Positions 11,101 to 23,004 of a DNA stretch of 64,000 nucleotides are shown piece by piece; within the stretch, counting starts at the first letter, position 1; every line of letters starts with the position of its first letter. The position numbers and the translations under genes are program-made. The notes below the pieces were generated by a model, which worked only from the letters and a program-made list of their open reading frames with translations, was not told where the DNA came from and made no database searches. This DNA is from Serratia symbiotica (GTDB lineage: Bacteria; Pseudomonadota; Gammaproteobacteria; Enterobacterales; Enterobacteriaceae), in the NCBI GenBank assembly GCA_900380265.1, contig LR025083.1:2350147-2414146 (forward strand), written 5' to 3'.

Positions 11101-13107
11101 TAAAAATAATTTTGTATTTATAATAATTAAAGATATAATAAAATATATTTACCATTGTGATGGTATGAAAATATACAGATTCTGGTAATATACTGCTCCT
11201 AGCAAGTGAGCAGTGCTTAAGAAATTAAAGGAATATTTCATATTATCTAATGGATGGATGTTCCCTGAAATTAATAAACATAACAATATCAATGAGATAA
11301 ACTTGTTGTCCGACTAAAGATATACTTATCTCATATATTTCTAAAAGAAATAAGTAATATTCGGTATTTTATATCCGCCGATTTATGTCATAAATCATTA
11401 CATTCCATCGCATGATCTCAGATTCTATCGAATATCCCATAATGCTTTCCATCCTAGTTAGCTATTGGTACAAACAGAAAGAATCATCACTCAATTCTTT
11501 TTGTTAGCATTATAACAATTACCTCAACTTTAATAGAATCTATTTTTAGTTTCAGTACATCCTGCTATACAATTATAAGTTATTTACCATTTTGTTCTTA
11601 CAGGTAAGAATTACCTTTTAAAGTTCCCCACCCAATAAAGTGATTATATAGCTTTAGAGTCACTAAAAATATAATCTATATAAATATTTTATTTTCTAAT
11701 AACATTATCAAAACAGATCCATTTTTACTTTGTCAAGCTGACTGAGATAATTAATATTATGTTTAAAGTAAAACATACTAAATCACAATAATTAGATATG
11801 TCTACCAAAGACACCAATGCTAACGTTACCCTAAACTTTTACTAAAGATTATTCTGTTAGCAAAATAATTTTATTAATAATACATATTTTTCTACATAAC
11901 TATTTTTAGTCCGCCCGGCCTGTAAATTATTAAAAATATCCAATAGGATATGTATTAACACAGGCGCATAAACTTTATATTCCTCAATCTGTAAAAACAA
12001 AACATTAACTTGAAACTAATACGGTTATTATATATTAATCCGATCCTTCGGATAAATATAAAAACTAAATTTTATTTTTAGAATATGCCTTTCTTCAGAT
12101 ATCCTTTTAGATCTATAAAGTCATCTAATGCAATTAATTTCCATTTATAATAGTCATGATTACTGAATTGATAGAATTTTATGATCATATTTTAACACTT
12201 AAAACCCAACCTTTTATTATATTAAACCATAGTTGAATTCCGCGACCCCTAATATACTATCTTACACTCTCATAAAGTACAGAGAGTTCCTACCTAACCA
12301 AAGTGAAATAAAATTAGTGAGGGTATTTAGTTAGCACTACCTACGCGTTTAAAACGTACACATTAATGCTACACGCTAAATTAATATATTTTACACCAAT
12401 CTCTTGCATAGGAATCCAGAGAAAATTATTTTCTCTAACCAGATAATCATCTATTCCAGTGCCTTAACCTGCTCTCATCCAATAAGCCTACTTAGCATCT
12501 TCGAGATAGCCACTGTCGCTCACACCTAAAAATGCATACAGAGCTGGTCGCTCTCATCTCATTGTTGCCTATCAAACAAAATCTAACAATTTATGCATAA
12601 TTAAATATATTCTAACAACCCTAATATTGCATGATGAAAATAGATTCTATCGGTACCCTGAAATGATCTAAGCAGCTCGTTTAGTGAAACGATATTCCTA
12701 ACACTAAGTCTACACTTATTTAAAAGTGTGATAGTAATAATGGGTATTTTTAAGCTCGTCCCCTTTTCAGGGTATCATGTACTATTTATGACAGCACACC
12801 TGCTAATGAAGTCGTTAAATTTATTTTAAAAGATCACCTCATATCTTCCATAAAGAAATTTCTATTTGGTTTCGCATAAAAGAGTAAAACTCCATCACTA
12901 ATGATTTATCTTATTATATAACATATGAAATACTCGATCCTCTAGTGTCCACGTGAGGATATTGGAACATGCAGGACATGCATAACCGATTATTCTGCAT
13001 TTTCCTCAAAGAGGAGACGTACTAATTAATCGTATATTACAAGATACTATCTGTCGTGACACAATACAGAAACTAGAATGGCATAGTGTACTAATGAAGA
13101 AATAGTG

Positions 13108-13136
13108 GTGTTTATTTACCATGGGGAAATAAACAC
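13108..13136. repeat. perfect 10-bp inverted repeat
   Basis: Arms 13108-13117 and 13127-13136 are exact reverse complements with a 9-nt loop, in very A+T-rich non-coding DNA. Confidence 0.8.
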
Positions 13137-14022
13137 ATGATTAGTAAAATAATAAATAGATTCCCTGCGCACAGTGAGCCGTAGTCCACTGGAAGCATTA
13201 CTTAGAATGTTTTGTCTAATCCTTAAGTTAGTGAGATAATGAAGATCTAATCTTTTCCAACCAGCCTTGTTTCTACCTACCAAGCGGTATTTTATTCGCA
13301 TTTATGATCAACTAAACCGACTTGCTCGAGTCTTACATAATTCTTATTGCTTGTTAACGATATACGGCCAGATCAGAGACTTAACGATCTACATCCTTTA
13401 ACCTATTGAAACACATAACAGTGTTAACTTCTAGATATGCAAATACCCGCTTCTCAAACAAATTCTCTTCCAAATTTTTGAACGAAATTGTGCTAACTTA
13501 GCCGACTTTCAAATGCTTGCATGTTAGGGTACGACACATCTTTAAAGTTATAACTTTGTTCCCAAGGAACTCTTAATAGAATTTTGTTTTACAAAGTGTA
13601 CGGAATTAGCTAGCTCTCTAGCTGATATATCAACATCATATATAATTACCAGCTCATGGTACTAAAGAATATATTCTTCATTCAAGAATATTTCCGTTCA
13701 GTCACCCTCGCCTCATGAAGAGGCGGATTTTGCGAATAGTCAGATCAATAAAGCCCTATTATCACCATCAATAAACTTATAAGTATTTCTCCCATTTTAA
13801 CTAAAACACATGAAGATCCTCAGGCCTTGTTACTGACCCTAACAAGGTTAACTGTGAGGAATAAAATGATCGTGCCAGGATTTACCAGATATTTACCCAT
13901 GCCAATAAATCAGTATAGATTACATCCGCCTAAGTTACGTAACGTGCAAGGCTAGGAAAGCATTATAAGAAATAGATGTAAATGTAAAAATGTTCATTAC
14001 GGTCTAGTACCCACCATGCTAC

Positions 14023-14107
14023 TGCTGCCGAAGGTCGGACTCGAACCGACACGTATTTCTACGGTTGATTTTGAATCAACTGCGTATACCTATTTCGCCA
14101 CTTCGGC
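14023..14107 (-). tRNA. leuX: tRNA-Leu (anticodon CAA)
   Basis: The minus strand gives an 85-nt class II tRNA close to E. coli leuX. The acceptor GCCGAAG pairs with CTTCGGC, the anticodon stem TTGAT/ATCAA holds loop anticodon CAA, and there is a long variable arm and a T-loop TTCGAGT. In the T stem one C:G pair of E. coli has become T:A with both bases changed, evidence that structure is under selection. After the discriminator A (14026) the gene reads GCA rather than the usual encoded CCA, so the 3' end must be completed by the CCA-adding enzyme. It decodes UUG. Its place next to lptG-lptF resembles the E. coli leuX neighbourhood. Confidence 0.95.
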
Positions 14108-14188
14108 ATTTAAGTGATATTGCAATTTTTCAATATATTATATCTCACTACAATCTGTGCGCAACACTTATCTATTGTTTAACAATAC

Positions 14189-14210
14189 CTATCACCAATT
14201 TTGGTGATAG
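14189..14210. repeat. perfect 10-bp inverted repeat, 2-nt loop
   Basis: Arms 14189-14198 and 14201-14210 pair exactly. It lies on the 5' side of leuX, about 80 nt beyond the acceptor 5' end. Confidence 0.85.
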
Positions 14211-14335
14211 CGGCCAGTTAAGAGTCGCATCTCATTCTTTAATTCGATTATATCATTTTGATTATTAGCGACTTTAATGATATTCTTTATATGATTTTGA
14301 GTTATTTGAAAGTGAAAGATAGAATCAGCCTAATG

Positions 14336-14357
14336 CTGAATACTAAACAGTATTCAG
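14336..14357. repeat. perfect 9-bp inverted repeat
   Basis: Arms 14336-14344 and 14349-14357 pair exactly around loop AAAC. It is some 270 nt downstream of the lptG stop, too far and without a clear T tail to be called its terminator. Confidence 0.8.
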
Positions 14358-14629
14358 TTTTCTCTTATTGGTTAAAATACCTAGTTTACTGAATTTAAAT
14401 AGGTTCTCCTTCCGAGGAGTAACTAATCCCAGTCACCATAGGTGACACCCATTAGGTTTATTTTTTCTGAAACAGCTATTATTCACGCTATACGCAAACA
14501 CCTACTCACAAAATGGCTTTATCGTTCTATAGCACAGTTATAATCACGGCGTGTTTTCTTAAATTATCAATCTAAACAAGAAAGAAACGGGCTACTCCAA
14601 TAGCACTGCCCGTCCATCTGTAGAGGAAA

Positions 14630-15712
14630 CTACTTGTATTTCAGTAACATATACATACTAATGAGTAGGAATAGCATACTAGGCAGTAATGCCCCTAGCA
14701 CTGGCGGCATGTTGTACACCAAACTCAATTTACCTAAAATCTGATCTAGGACATAAAACAAGAAACCGAAACTAATACCTGTCACTACACGGATGCCCAT
14801 TTGTACGCTACGGAGCGGACCAAAAATAAAAGATAGTGCCATCAACATCATAATCACCACAGACAGCGGCGAGAATACTTTATTCCACATTTTTAGTTGA
14901 TAGCGATTAGTTTCCTGACCGCTCTGTTCAAGATACTCCACGTAATTGTGTAACCCCCGAATAGAGAGAGAAGTCGGTTCCAAAGCCACCACCCCTAATT
15001 GCTCAGGGGTTAAATTAGCCTTCCATTCGGCAGCTGAAATCTGCGTGCTAGTAACCTGTTTCTCATTAGTTAAATCAGAGGTATGAACCTGCGCAAGCTT
15101 CCATATACCGTTATTAAAGCTAGCAGTAGCAGCATACCGTACTGTTTCTAATCTGTTCTGATCGTTAAAGTGGTAGATATTCACACCTTCAAGCGCTTTC
15201 TCGCTAGAGACGCGTTCAATGTAGATAAAATCAGTGCCATCTTTCGCCCACAGCCCGTTTTTTATGGACAGCAACGAACCGCCATACATTTTTTTTGCAC
15301 GGAAATCGTGCGCTATTTGGTCGGCGTACGGTGCAACCCATTCGCCAATCACCATCGTAAGCAATATCAGTGGTATAGCGGTTTTCATCACTGAGCAAGC
15401 AATCCGCATATGAGTAAAACCAGACGCTTGCATTACAAGCAGTTCACTGCACGTAGCCAATCGACCTAGCCCAAGCAGCGTGCCCAGCAGCACTGCCATT
15501 GGAAAGAAAATCTCAACGTCTTTTGGCACACTCAAAATGGTAAAAACTCCCGAGCTTAGCGCTGTATAGTGCCCTTGCCCTACTCTGCGCAATTGATCAA
15601 CAAACTTAATTATTCCAGACAGCGCAACCAGCATAAATAACGTTATGATGATGGTATTCAAAATCGTTTTCCCGATATATCGGTCTAGCACCCCAAAGAT
15701 CCAGCTGCTCAT
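14630..15712 (-). CDS. lptG: LPS export ABC transporter permease LptG
   Basis: One of the two inner-membrane permeases that, with LptF and the ATPase LptB2, extract lipopolysaccharide from the inner membrane and pass it to the LptC-A-D bridge. With the start at MSSWIFGVLDRYIGKT (15712) the protein is 360 residues, exactly the E. coli length. The longer frame to 15754 lies inside lptF and is rejected. It has N-terminal membrane helices, a periplasmic beta-jellyroll in the middle (about residues 130-265), and three C-terminal helices (VIMMLMALSFIFGPLRS and following). The start ATG overlaps the lptF stop in an ATGA, so the two are translationally coupled. Its retention implies that the cell still builds an LPS-bearing outer membrane. 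Confidence 0.96.
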   Translation of the reverse strand: MSSWIFGVLDRYIGKTILNTIIITLFMLVALSGIIKFVDQLRRVGQGHYTALSSGVFTILSVPKDVEIFFPMAVLLGTLLGLGRLATCSELLVMQASGFTHMRIACSVMKTAIPLILLTMVIGEWVAPYADQIAHDFRAKKMYGGSLLSIKNGLWAKDGTDFIYIERVSSEKALEGVNIYHFNDQNRLETVRYAATASFNNGIWKLAQVHTSDLTNEKQVTSTQISAAEWKANLTPEQLGVVALEPTSLSIRGLHNYVEYLEQSGQETNRYQLKMWNKVFSPLSVVIMMLMALSFIFGPLRSVQMGIRVVTGISFGFLFYVLDQILGKLSLVYNMPPVLGALLPSMLFLLISMYMLLKYK

Positions 15713-16794
15713 TTCAGGGTTGCACGTAGCTTGCGCACTGGCACGGTATCCCACAAATTCAATGCTACAGCGATTACAAAATAAATAGAATTAACGCCCC
15801 ACAGCCAAACCATCGGGTCCAGCTTGCCCTTGCTAGCATTGGAACGGAGCGCAGTTTGTAGTAAAAAGAAAATTAAATACAGCAAAGTGGCTGGTAATAT
15901 ACTTAGCACACGACCCTGCCTAGGATTTACGACGCTTAGAGGTACTACCAGTAAAACCATCATCACCACAGAGAAAACAAGCGTAAGCCGCCAGTGGAAT
16001 TCGGCGCGCGCTTCTGCATCATCAGACTTCCATAGAGCTTTCATCGACATTTGTTCCGACTTAGTCTTATCTACCGCTACTGACCGATTTAGAATCACTA
16101 CCTTGTAATTATTAAAATCAGTAATACGGAAATCACCCAGAAAGGCGCTGCCCTCAAAGCGGGTACCCTTGTCGAGGGTAACCAATTGTGACCCATCTGT
16201 CTGTGCCTTAATATGACCGTGCTCAGCCACTACGACTACAGGGCGCTGAATATTATTTATCTTCAGTTGCGCCATGAATATATTTTCGAAATCGCTATCC
16301 TTCACATTGCCGATAAAGAAAACCGCATTACCTCCCTGGAAGGTTTTAAACTGTCCTTCTACCAATCCGGCCAAGCTTGGGTTAGCCTTTACTTCTCTCA
16401 TCACCAAGTCTTCGTAGCTAGAGGCTGCAGGGTTGGCAAAAAACACATTTACCGCAGCTACAGCAGAAGTTAAGAAAGCTAATATCATCGCTGCGATTAT
16501 TAAAACACATTTACCCAACCCGCAAGCATGCATGACGGTGATTTCACTTTCAGTATACAACCGACCAAAAGTCATCAATAGCGCAAGAAATAAGCTTAAT
16601 GGAAGCATAAGTTGCGCCATCTTCGGCACACCTAATAACAAAAGAGAAAAGACCAAATTCGTTGGAACATCGCCATCTACAACATCACCTAGCACCTTTA
16701 CCAGGTTCTGACAAAGGAAAATCAGAAGCAAAATAAATAAAATAGCGATTTGGCACTTTAGCGTTTCTTGAACCAAATATCTGAGAATTATCAC
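15709..16794 (-). CDS. lptF: LPS export ABC transporter permease LptF
   Basis: Partner permease of LptG in the LptB2FG lipopolysaccharide extractor of the inner membrane. 361 residues against 366 in E. coli, aligned from the first residues (MIILRYLVQETLKCQIAILFILLLIF) to DTVPVRKLRA; only the last few residues are missing. The start codon is GTG, fixed by this alignment. It shows the family plan: about three N-terminal transmembrane helices, a periplasmic jellyroll (roughly 135-265), and three C-terminal helices including VVPLSVVNPRQGRVLSILPA, the conserved cytoplasmic coupling segment. It is the first gene of an lptF-lptG operon, divergent from pepA with 291 nt between them, as in E. coli. 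Confidence 0.96.
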   Translation of the reverse strand: MIILRYLVQETLKCQIAILFILLLIFLCQNLVKVLGDVVDGDVPTNLVFSLLLLGVPKMAQLMLPLSLFLALLMTFGRLYTESEITVMHACGLGKCVLIIAAMILAFLTSAVAAVNVFFANPAASSYEDLVMREVKANPSLAGLVEGQFKTFQGGNAVFFIGNVKDSDFENIFMAQLKINNIQRPVVVVAEHGHIKAQTDGSQLVTLDKGTRFEGSAFLGDFRITDFNNYKVVILNRSVAVDKTKSEQMSMKALWKSDDAEARAEFHWRLTLVFSVVMMVLLVVPLSVVNPRQGRVLSILPATLLYLIFFLLQTALRSNASKGKLDPMVWLWGVNSIYFVIAVALNLWDTVPVRKLRATLK

Positions 16795-17085
16795 GGTTAT
16801 TATACCTGTGAAACCTTGTCTTTTTTCAGGAAACCCGATAGCTTTATGATTAATCTGTTATTGATTCTCGTCATCATGGTAACCTTTGATAGTCAAAATA
16901 GCATTTAAACATCAACCTATGTAAGTGTCGCGAGAAAACTGATTTATCAAGTAATGAGTAGTTATTAAAATACCGCAATTCACCACATCTAGTTGTTAAT
17001 ATTTAACATAATATGGTGGAAATCGTTATAAACGGATAATTTTAACAATCACTTTTACATCTACATTTAAAATCCAGGAGAGAAA

Positions 17086-18597
17086 ATGGAATTCAGTGTA
17101 AAAAACGGCAGCCCAGAGGAACAGCGTAGCGCCTGTATTATCGTCGGCGTTTTCGAACCTCGCCGCTTATCCTCTATCGCGGAACAACTCGACAAAATTA
17201 GCAATGGTTATATTAGCGCTTTGCTGCGTCGTGGCGAACTGGAAGGTAAAGTCGGACAGGCATTACTACTTCACCATATCCCCAACATCCTCTCCGAACG
17301 CATCCTCTTAATCGGCTGTGGGAAAGAGCACGAGCTTGAGGAACGCCAGTACAAACAGCTGATTCAGAAAACCATTAATACTCTTAATGACACCGGTTCG
17401 ATGGAAGCGGTCTGCTTTTTAACTGCCCTTCAGATAAAAGGGAAAAATAGTTACTGGAATGTGCGGCAGGCAGTAGAGACTACAAAAGAAACACTTTACA
17501 CCTTCGATCAGCTAAAAACCCATAAGGTTGAGCGACATCGCCCATTGAGCAAGATAGTATTTAATATTCCGACCCACTGTGAACTCATCAATGGGGAACG
17601 CGCCATCCAGCACGGCCTGGCAATAGCATCAGGGATTAAAGCAGCCAAAAATCTTGGCAACCTTCCACCGAACATATGTAACGCAAGTTATCTAGCCGCG
17701 CAGGCTCGTCAACTGGCGGACACGTTTAGGCCATATTTTACAACCCACGTAATCGGTGAACAAAAAATGAAAGAACTGGGGATGCGCGCCTACCTAGCGG
17801 TAGGCGCGGGTTCGCAGAACGAATCACTGATGTCAGTAATGGAATATAAAGGGCACCTGACCTCGGTCACTAAGCCAATCGTATTAGTTGGCAAAGGGTT
17901 AACATTCGATTCAGGGGGCATCTCGATCAAACATTCGGAAAACATGGACGAGATGAAATATGACATGTGCGGTGCCGCTACCGTTTACGGTGTAATGCGT
18001 TTCGTTGCAGAATTAAATTTACCGCTAAATGTAATCGGCATACTAGCTGGCTGTGAAAACATGCCAGGTGCCCGTGCCTATCGCCCAGGCGATGTCCTAA
18101 CCAGCATGTCCGGCCAAACCGTCGAGGTACTTAATACTGATGCTGAAGGCCGCTTGGTTCTGTGTGATGCTCTGACGTATGTTGAGCGCTTCAATCCTGA
18201 AGTCGTGATCGATGTCGCCACCCTAACCGGTGCCTGCGTGATTGCACTTGGACATCATATTACTGGACTAATGTCTAACAACAACCCACTAGCACACGAG
18301 CTGCTCAGTGCCGGTAAGCAGGCCGGTGACCTCGCTTGGCGTTTGCCGATTCTCGACGAATACTACGAGCAGTTAGACTCTAATTTTGCTGACATGGCGA
18401 ACATCGGTGGCCGCGCAGGCGGGGCCATCACCGCCGCCTGCTTCCTGGCACGCTTTACCAGAAAGTACAGCTGGGCGCACCTGGATATCGCTGGTACAGC
18501 CTGGCGTTCCGGCAAAACCAAAGGGGCTACCGGGCGGCCCGTCGCCTTACTGTCTCAATTCTTATTGAACCAAGCGGAGTTAAATGGTGACGATTAA
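17086..18597 (+). CDS. pepA: leucyl aminopeptidase PepA
   Basis: Two-metal (M17) aminopeptidase that removes N-terminal residues from peptides in the cytoplasm. In E. coli it also acts as a DNA-binding accessory factor for Xer recombination and carAB control. The 503 residues match the E. coli length. All active-site residues sit at the E. coli positions: K270, D275, D293, D352 and E354 as metal ligands, and R356 in NTDAEGRL (350-357). The start ATG has a strong ribosome binding site (AGGAGA, 4 nt upstream). It is the first gene of the pepA-holC-valS row, divergent from lptF; 193 nt separate it from holC. Base composition is higher in G+C than the flanking DNA, as expected for a gene under selection. 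Confidence 0.97.
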   Translation: MEFSVKNGSPEEQRSACIIVGVFEPRRLSSIAEQLDKISNGYISALLRRGELEGKVGQALLLHHIPNILSERILLIGCGKEHELEERQYKQLIQKTINTLNDTGSMEAVCFLTALQIKGKNSYWNVRQAVETTKETLYTFDQLKTHKVERHRPLSKIVFNIPTHCELINGERAIQHGLAIASGIKAAKNLGNLPPNICNASYLAAQARQLADTFRPYFTTHVIGEQKMKELGMRAYLAVGAGSQNESLMSVMEYKGHLTSVTKPIVLVGKGLTFDSGGISIKHSENMDEMKYDMCGAATVYGVMRFVAELNLPLNVIGILAGCENMPGARAYRPGDVLTSMSGQTVEVLNTDAEGRLVLCDALTYVERFNPEVVIDVATLTGACVIALGHHITGLMSNNNPLAHELLSAGKQAGDLAWRLPILDEYYEQLDSNFADMANIGGRAGGAITAACFLARFTRKYSWAHLDIAGTAWRSGKTKGATGRPVALLSQFLLNQAELNGDD

Positions 18598-18790
18598 CAT
18601 AGCTGCATTATTCAATCTTCAGCGTGTTGAGTGATATAAGTACATTCACCGAAGAACGTGTAGGCCACTAATCCTTGAAACCTACCTAGTATATAATCTT
18701 ATCAGCAGCATTTGGTTAGGTTTCTCCACTCACACTCATGAAGAGTGAAATCAATATTTTGCTATAGTTTTATTAATAGCGGTTAATCTA

Positions 18791-19243
18791 ATGATGAAAC
18801 AGGCGATATTTTATTTACTCGAACATAATCAACCTACGGGGGCGCTTAGCGCGCATGAAGCCGTAGCCTGCGTCATTGCCGCCGAATCGTGGCGTTCCGG
18901 GAAACGGCTGTTAATCGCATGTGAAACTCAAGAACAAGCTCAGCAACTAGACGAAATGCTATGGCAACGTGAACCGAATAGATTCATACCGCACAATTTA
19001 GCAGGGGAAGGTCCAGACTCAGGCGCGCCAGTAGAGCTTTGCTGGCCCGGCAAACGAGGTAATGCGCCACGTGATCTGCTGATTGCTTTGCAACCACATT
19101 TTGCAGATTTTGCTGCTACTTTCGATCAAGTGATAGATTTCGTTCCTTACGAAGACGCTCTTAAACAGTTAGCGCGTAACCGTTATAAAACCTATCGCAC
19201 CCTCGGCTTCTATTTAACTACAGCTATACCCCCTCCTTACTGA
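18791..19243 (+). CDS. holC: DNA polymerase III chi subunit
   Basis: HolC (chi) is the clamp-loader accessory subunit that binds single-strand binding protein through its C-terminal tail and links it to the psi subunit (HolD). 150 residues against 147 in E. coli. Conserved blocks SGKRLLIACE, FIPHNLAGEG, GAPVEL and DFVPYEDALKQLARNRYKTYR are intact, and the end LTTAIPPPY resembles Serratia/Yersinia forms. Two ATGs open the frame; the second (18794) gives the E. coli-like start. The stop lies 13 nt before valS, so the two are probably co-transcribed. Whether holD survives cannot be seen here. Confidence 0.94.
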   Translation: MMKQAIFYLLEHNQPTGALSAHEAVACVIAAESWRSGKRLLIACETQEQAQQLDEMLWQREPNRFIPHNLAGEGPDSGAPVELCWPGKRGNAPRDLLIALQPHFADFAATFDQVIDFVPYEDALKQLARNRYKTYRTLGFYLTTAIPPPY

Positions 19244-19256
19244 ATAGCGATATAAA

Positions 19257-22151
19257 ATGGAAAACACAAACAACCAGTTCCATACAGCATACAACCCGCA
19301 AAAAATCGAACAGAAGCTTTACGAGCATTGGGAACGCCAGGGTTACTTCAAGGCGAATGGCGACACTAGCAAAGAAAGCTTCTGCATCATGACCCCCCCA
19401 CCGAATATCACTGGTAGACTACATATGGGCCACGCATTCCAGCAAACTATCATGGATATACTGATCCGATACCACCGGATGCAGGGGAAAAACACCTTAT
19501 ACCAAACTGGTACTGACCATGCTGGTATCGCCACTCAGATGGTGGTAGAACGGAAAATAGCCGCAGAAGAAGGTAAAACTCGCCACGACTATGGTCGTGA
19601 TTCGTTCATCGACACAATCTGGAAGTGGAAGGCGAGATCCGGAGACATTATCACCAATCAAATGCGCCGTTTAGGTAACTCCCTAGATTGGGAGCGTGAG
19701 CGCTTCACCATGGATGATGAACTATCGAATACGGGACGCGAAGTCTTTGTACGATTTTACCAACAAGATCTCATATACCGAGGGAAACGCCTGGTTAATT
19801 GGGATCCAAAACTACGCACCGCTATCTCTGATCTAGAAGTAGAGAACCACGAATCTAAAGGTTCTATGTGGTATCTGCGCTATCCGCTAGCAAATGGCAC
19901 CAAAACAGTTGATGGTAAAGATTACCTAGTTGTTTCCACGACCCGTCCAGAAACCCTCCTAGGTGATACTGGTGTAGCTGTTCATCCAGAAGATCGTCGC
20001 TATAAAAATTTGATCGGGAAACAAATTATTACACCACTGGTGGGACGCCACATCCCTATTGTTGGCGACACGCACGCTGATATGAAGAAAGGCAGCGGGT
20101 GTGTAAAGATTACACCAGCACATGACTTCAAGGACTATGACGTCGGTAAACGTCATCACCTGCCGATGATTAACATCTTAACTTTTGACGGTTTTATCCG
20201 TCAAGAAGCAGAAGTATTTAACTCCTTAGGTGAGGTATCTACTGAGTATACCAATGCGATCCCACTCGAATACCAGGGAATAGAACGCTTTGCAGCGCGT
20301 AAGGCTGTGGTCGAAGCTCTCAACCAACTAGGACTAATAGATAAAATCCAAGTACACGATCTAACGCTACCTTACGGCGACAGAAGCGGAGTGGTAATCG
20401 AGCCGATGCTAACCGACCAGTGGTATATACGCACCTCAGCGCTAGCGAAAGTAGCGGTGGCAGCTGTCGCGCAAGGTGAAATCCAATTCATTCCGAAACA
20501 GTACGAAAACATGTACTTCAGTTGGATGCGCGAGATTCAGGACTGGTGCATCTCGCGTCAGCTATGGTGGGGGCATCGCATCCCTGCGTGGTACGACGCG
20601 TCGGCTAACGTCTATGTCGCTCGCAGCGAAGAAGAAGTGCGGCGAGCGTATAACCTCCCTAACGAACTGATCTTGACCCAAGACGAAGACGTATTGGACA
20701 CCTGGTTCTCTTCTAGTCTATGGACTTTCTCTACCTTGGGGTGGCCAGAGAAGACTAATGCGTTGAAAATCTTTCACCCGACAAGCGTGATGGTGAGTGG
20801 CTTCGATATTATCTTCTTCTGGATCGCGCGAATGATAATGATGACCATGCATCTAATTAAAGATGAACATGGCAAACCCCAAGTGCCATTTAAGACTGTC
20901 TATATAACTGGCCTAATCCTCGACGATGAAGGACAAAAGATGTCTAAATCCAAAGGGAACGTACTTGATCCGCTAGATATTATTGATGGCATATCATTAG
21001 AAGATCTACTAGAAAAGCGCACCCATCATATGATGCAACCACAGTTGGCAGAGAAGATCCGTAAACGTACTGCCAAACAATTCCCAACAGGAATCCAACC
21101 ACATGGCACCGACGCACTGCGCTTCACTCTGGCCGCGCTGGCCTCTACTGGCCGCAATATTAACTGGGATATGAAGCGACTTGAAAGCTATCGTAATTTC
21201 TGCAACAAGTTGTGGAACGCCAGTCGGTTTGTCCTGATCAACACCGAGAATCATGATTGTGGCTTCAACAACGTTAAAAAAGTCCTAGCACTACCGGAAC
21301 GTTGGATACTAACCAAATTCAACCAAATGGTGAAAGCCTATCGCCAAGCCCTGGATGGCTATCGGTTCGACCTGGCCACCAACATGCTATATGACTTTAC
21401 ATGGAACCAATTCTGTGACTGGTACTTAGAAATAACCAAACTGGTAGTAAATAATGGAAGCAAAGAGGAACGACTCAGCACCCGGCATACACTAATTAGT
21501 GTATTAGAAGCACTGCTTCGCGTAGCACATCCGATTATGCCATTCATTACAGAAACTCTTTGGCAACACGTGAAGCCCCTGACAAGCAGCAAAAAAACAG
21601 GAGCTAATCAAAACGAAACTATTATGCTGCAACCGTTCCCAGAGTATAATGCTGTTCTAAACGATACTCTGGCGCTAAATGATCTAGAATGGATTAAACA
21701 GGCGATCACGGCAGTACGAAACATTCGTTCTGAAATGAATATTGCGCCGACAAAACGGGTAGAGGTACTACTACGCAATGCCGACGCCGACACCCAACGC
21801 CGCGTAAAGCAAAACAAGGACCTTATCCAAGGTCTAGGACGCCTTCAGTCCATCACAGTGGTGCCAACTGGCACAAGATGCCCACCGTCTAGCACCAAAC
21901 TAATAGAGGGTGGTGAACTACTTATTCCAATAACTGGCTTGATCAACAAAGAGGCTGAGAAAATGCGACTGTCAAAAGCAATTTACCAGTTAGATTTGAA
22001 AATCTCTTCGATCGAAGAGAAACTGGCCAACAAAGACTTCCTATCCTACGCACCAAATTCGGTAGTTGCTAAAGAGCGCGATCGCCTAACTTCTTACCAA
22101 AAAGGAAAACAGAAACTACAAGAACAGCAGGCAATCATTTCTACGCTGTAA
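19257..22151 (+). CDS. valS: valyl-tRNA synthetase
   Basis: Class Ia synthetase that charges tRNA-Val and edits mischarged Thr-tRNA-Val. 964 residues (E. coli 951). The HIGH-type motif is HMGH at residues 56-59 within [15 protein letters not shown]. The CP1 editing domain carries [21 protein letters not shown] and [16 protein letters not shown] lie in the zinc/catalytic region, KMSKS is at 561-565, and the anticodon-binding domain follows. The C-terminal coiled-coil tRNA-binding arm is complete ([28 protein letters not shown]). The ATG start adds a few residues before the E. coli start, since AYNPQKIEQ aligns with TYNPQDIEQ. It is the last gene of the pepA-holC-valS row. A G+C-rich 6-bp hairpin at 22306-22328 lies 155 nt downstream. 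Confidence 0.97.
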   Translation: MENTNNQFHTAYNPQKIEQKLYEHWERQGYFKANGDTSKESFCIMTPPPNITGRLHMGHAFQQTIMDILIRYHRMQGKNTLYQTGTDHAGIATQMVVERKIAAEEGKTRHDYGRDSFIDTIWKWKARSGDIITNQMRRLGNSLDWERERFTMDDELSNTGREVFVRFYQQDLIYRGKRLVNWDPKLRTAISDLEVENHESKGSMWYLRYPLANGTKTVDGKDYLVVSTTRPETLLGDTGVAVHPEDRRYKNLIGKQIITPLVGRHIPIVGDTHADMKKGSGCVKITPAHDFKDYDVGKRHHLPMINILTFDGFIRQEAEVFNSLGEVSTEYTNAIPLEYQGIERFAARKAVVEALNQLGLIDKIQVHDLTLPYGDRSGVVIEPMLTDQWYIRTSALAKVAVAAVAQGEIQFIPKQYENMYFSWMREIQDWCISRQLWWGHRIPAWYDASANVYVARSEEEVRRAYNLPNELILTQDEDVLDTWFSSSLWTFSTLGWPEKTNALKIFHPTSVMVSGFDIIFFWIARMIMMTMHLIKDEHGKPQVPFKTVYITGLILDDEGQKMSKSKGNVLDPLDIIDGISLEDLLEKRTHHMMQPQLAEKIRKRTAKQFPTGIQPHGTDALRFTLAALASTGRNINWDMKRLESYRNFCNKLWNASRFVLINTENHDCGFNNVKKVLALPERWILTKFNQMVKAYRQALDGYRFDLATNMLYDFTWNQFCDWYLEITKLVVNNGSKEERLSTRHTLISVLEALLRVAHPIMPFITETLWQHVKPLTSSKKTGANQNETIMLQPFPEYNAVLNDTLALNDLEWIKQAITAVRNIRSEMNIAPTKRVEVLLRNADADTQRRVKQNKDLIQGLGRLQSITVVPTGTRCPPSSTKLIEGGELLIPITGLINKEAEKMRLSKAIYQLDLKISSIEEKLANKDFLSYAPNSVVAKERDRLTSYQKGKQKLQEQQAIISTL

Positions 22152-22984
22152 TTCATTGGCTCCGTCAGTGCGACTCACTCTCAGGTAATAAAAGCAATCG
22201 CTGGAAACCCAAAGAGTAGTGATTAGATTGCTTCACTTACCCACAGTGCTTAATTACGACTTTGAAATAATCAGCAAAACACAGTACGTACCAATCAATT
22301 CAAAGTCCCGCACCTCAACGGCGCGGGAAGGTGACTAAAACTGTTTGGAGTTTTCACTCTAACCCAGCGCCATCATCAGAAATAACCATAGCTGTCTCTC
22401 GGTTGTCATTGCTAAAAAGTCATAGACATTTATACCAATAAGGTATAAACAACGTTGCACTCAACATTCTTAATGGCGCTGGTCTAATAATAAACACTGG
22501 CATATCTACTTAGCGGCGATCAGCCTGCTTAGTAGATCACTCTTAACAGTTTCCTATCCATTCAGCTTTAACATTAGCGTTATCCGGCATGTAAGCCTAC
22601 CATTTCCTCGCTTTAAACTAGTTATACACCAACCACTAATTACATACCAGCCAACTCATTACCTCTAAGCTAATAGCAGAATCAGCTCCTAAAAAACGAA
22701 GTGAAACACTTATACTAAAATGTCGATGAAAACCAACTTATTTAACTTCCCATGAGGAAGGCACATAAGTGCGTAAACCAATATGCAGCGGATTACCCCC
22801 GCGTTCATATTGTGTATGAAATATCCGAACCAAACTGCACTATTATTTCGATATACCTTCTAGAGCATGGAGCATCTCCCTAAAAAAGAGTAAATCACAC
22901 TGCATTCTTGAAATTAATTTTCAGATTTTTCTTCTACTCAAATCACGGTGCACTAGCTGATCACGGCCGACGTTTTAACCCGTA

Positions 22985-23004
22985 CGCTGCTGTGTTCAGC
23001 AGCG
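22985..23004. repeat. perfect 8-bp G+C-rich hairpin
   Basis: Arms 22985-22992 and 22997-23004 pair exactly around TGTT. The stem is six G:C pairs and two A:T pairs in A+T-rich surroundings. There is no T-run on either side. Confidence 0.75.

Larger units (their letters stand above)
5676..14022. other. 8.3-kb decayed region between hemE and leuX
   Basis: No intact gene. The part from about 6.2 to 8.2 kb is richer in G+C than the rest and probably derives from former genes (nudC, rsd and thiC lie here in E. coli), but I could not align it to any. From 10 to 14 kb the DNA is very A+T-rich. Perfect inverted repeats recur, for example 6979-7000, 8127-8149, 8157-8190, 13108-13136 and 13825-13847. 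A G+C-only hairpin occurs at 7861-7874. Small ORFs at 10982-11188 and 13116-13301 have no recognisable features. Confidence 0.7.
14108..14629. other. non-coding gap between leuX and lptG with two strong hairpins
   Basis: About 520 nt without a gene. It contains a 10-bp hairpin with a 2-nt loop at 14189-14210 and a 9-bp hairpin with a 4-nt loop at 14336-14357. The short ORF 14065-14268 runs into the tRNA on the opposite strand and is not credible. In E. coli further genes (yjgR, idn operon) separate lptG from leuX; nothing of them is recognisable. Confidence 0.6.

Noticed and set aside
15713..15754. Extended N-terminus of LptG
   Set aside because: The extra 14 codons overlap lptF. The internal ATG gives the exact E. 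coli length and a typical 4-nt overlap.
15170..16711. Four + strand ORFs of 74-94 codons
   Set aside because: They are antisense shadows of lptG and lptF, which match E. coli over their full length.
19343..21817. Several ORFs of 63-81 codons in other frames
   Set aside because: They lie inside valS on the opposite strand or in an alternative frame and have no motifs.
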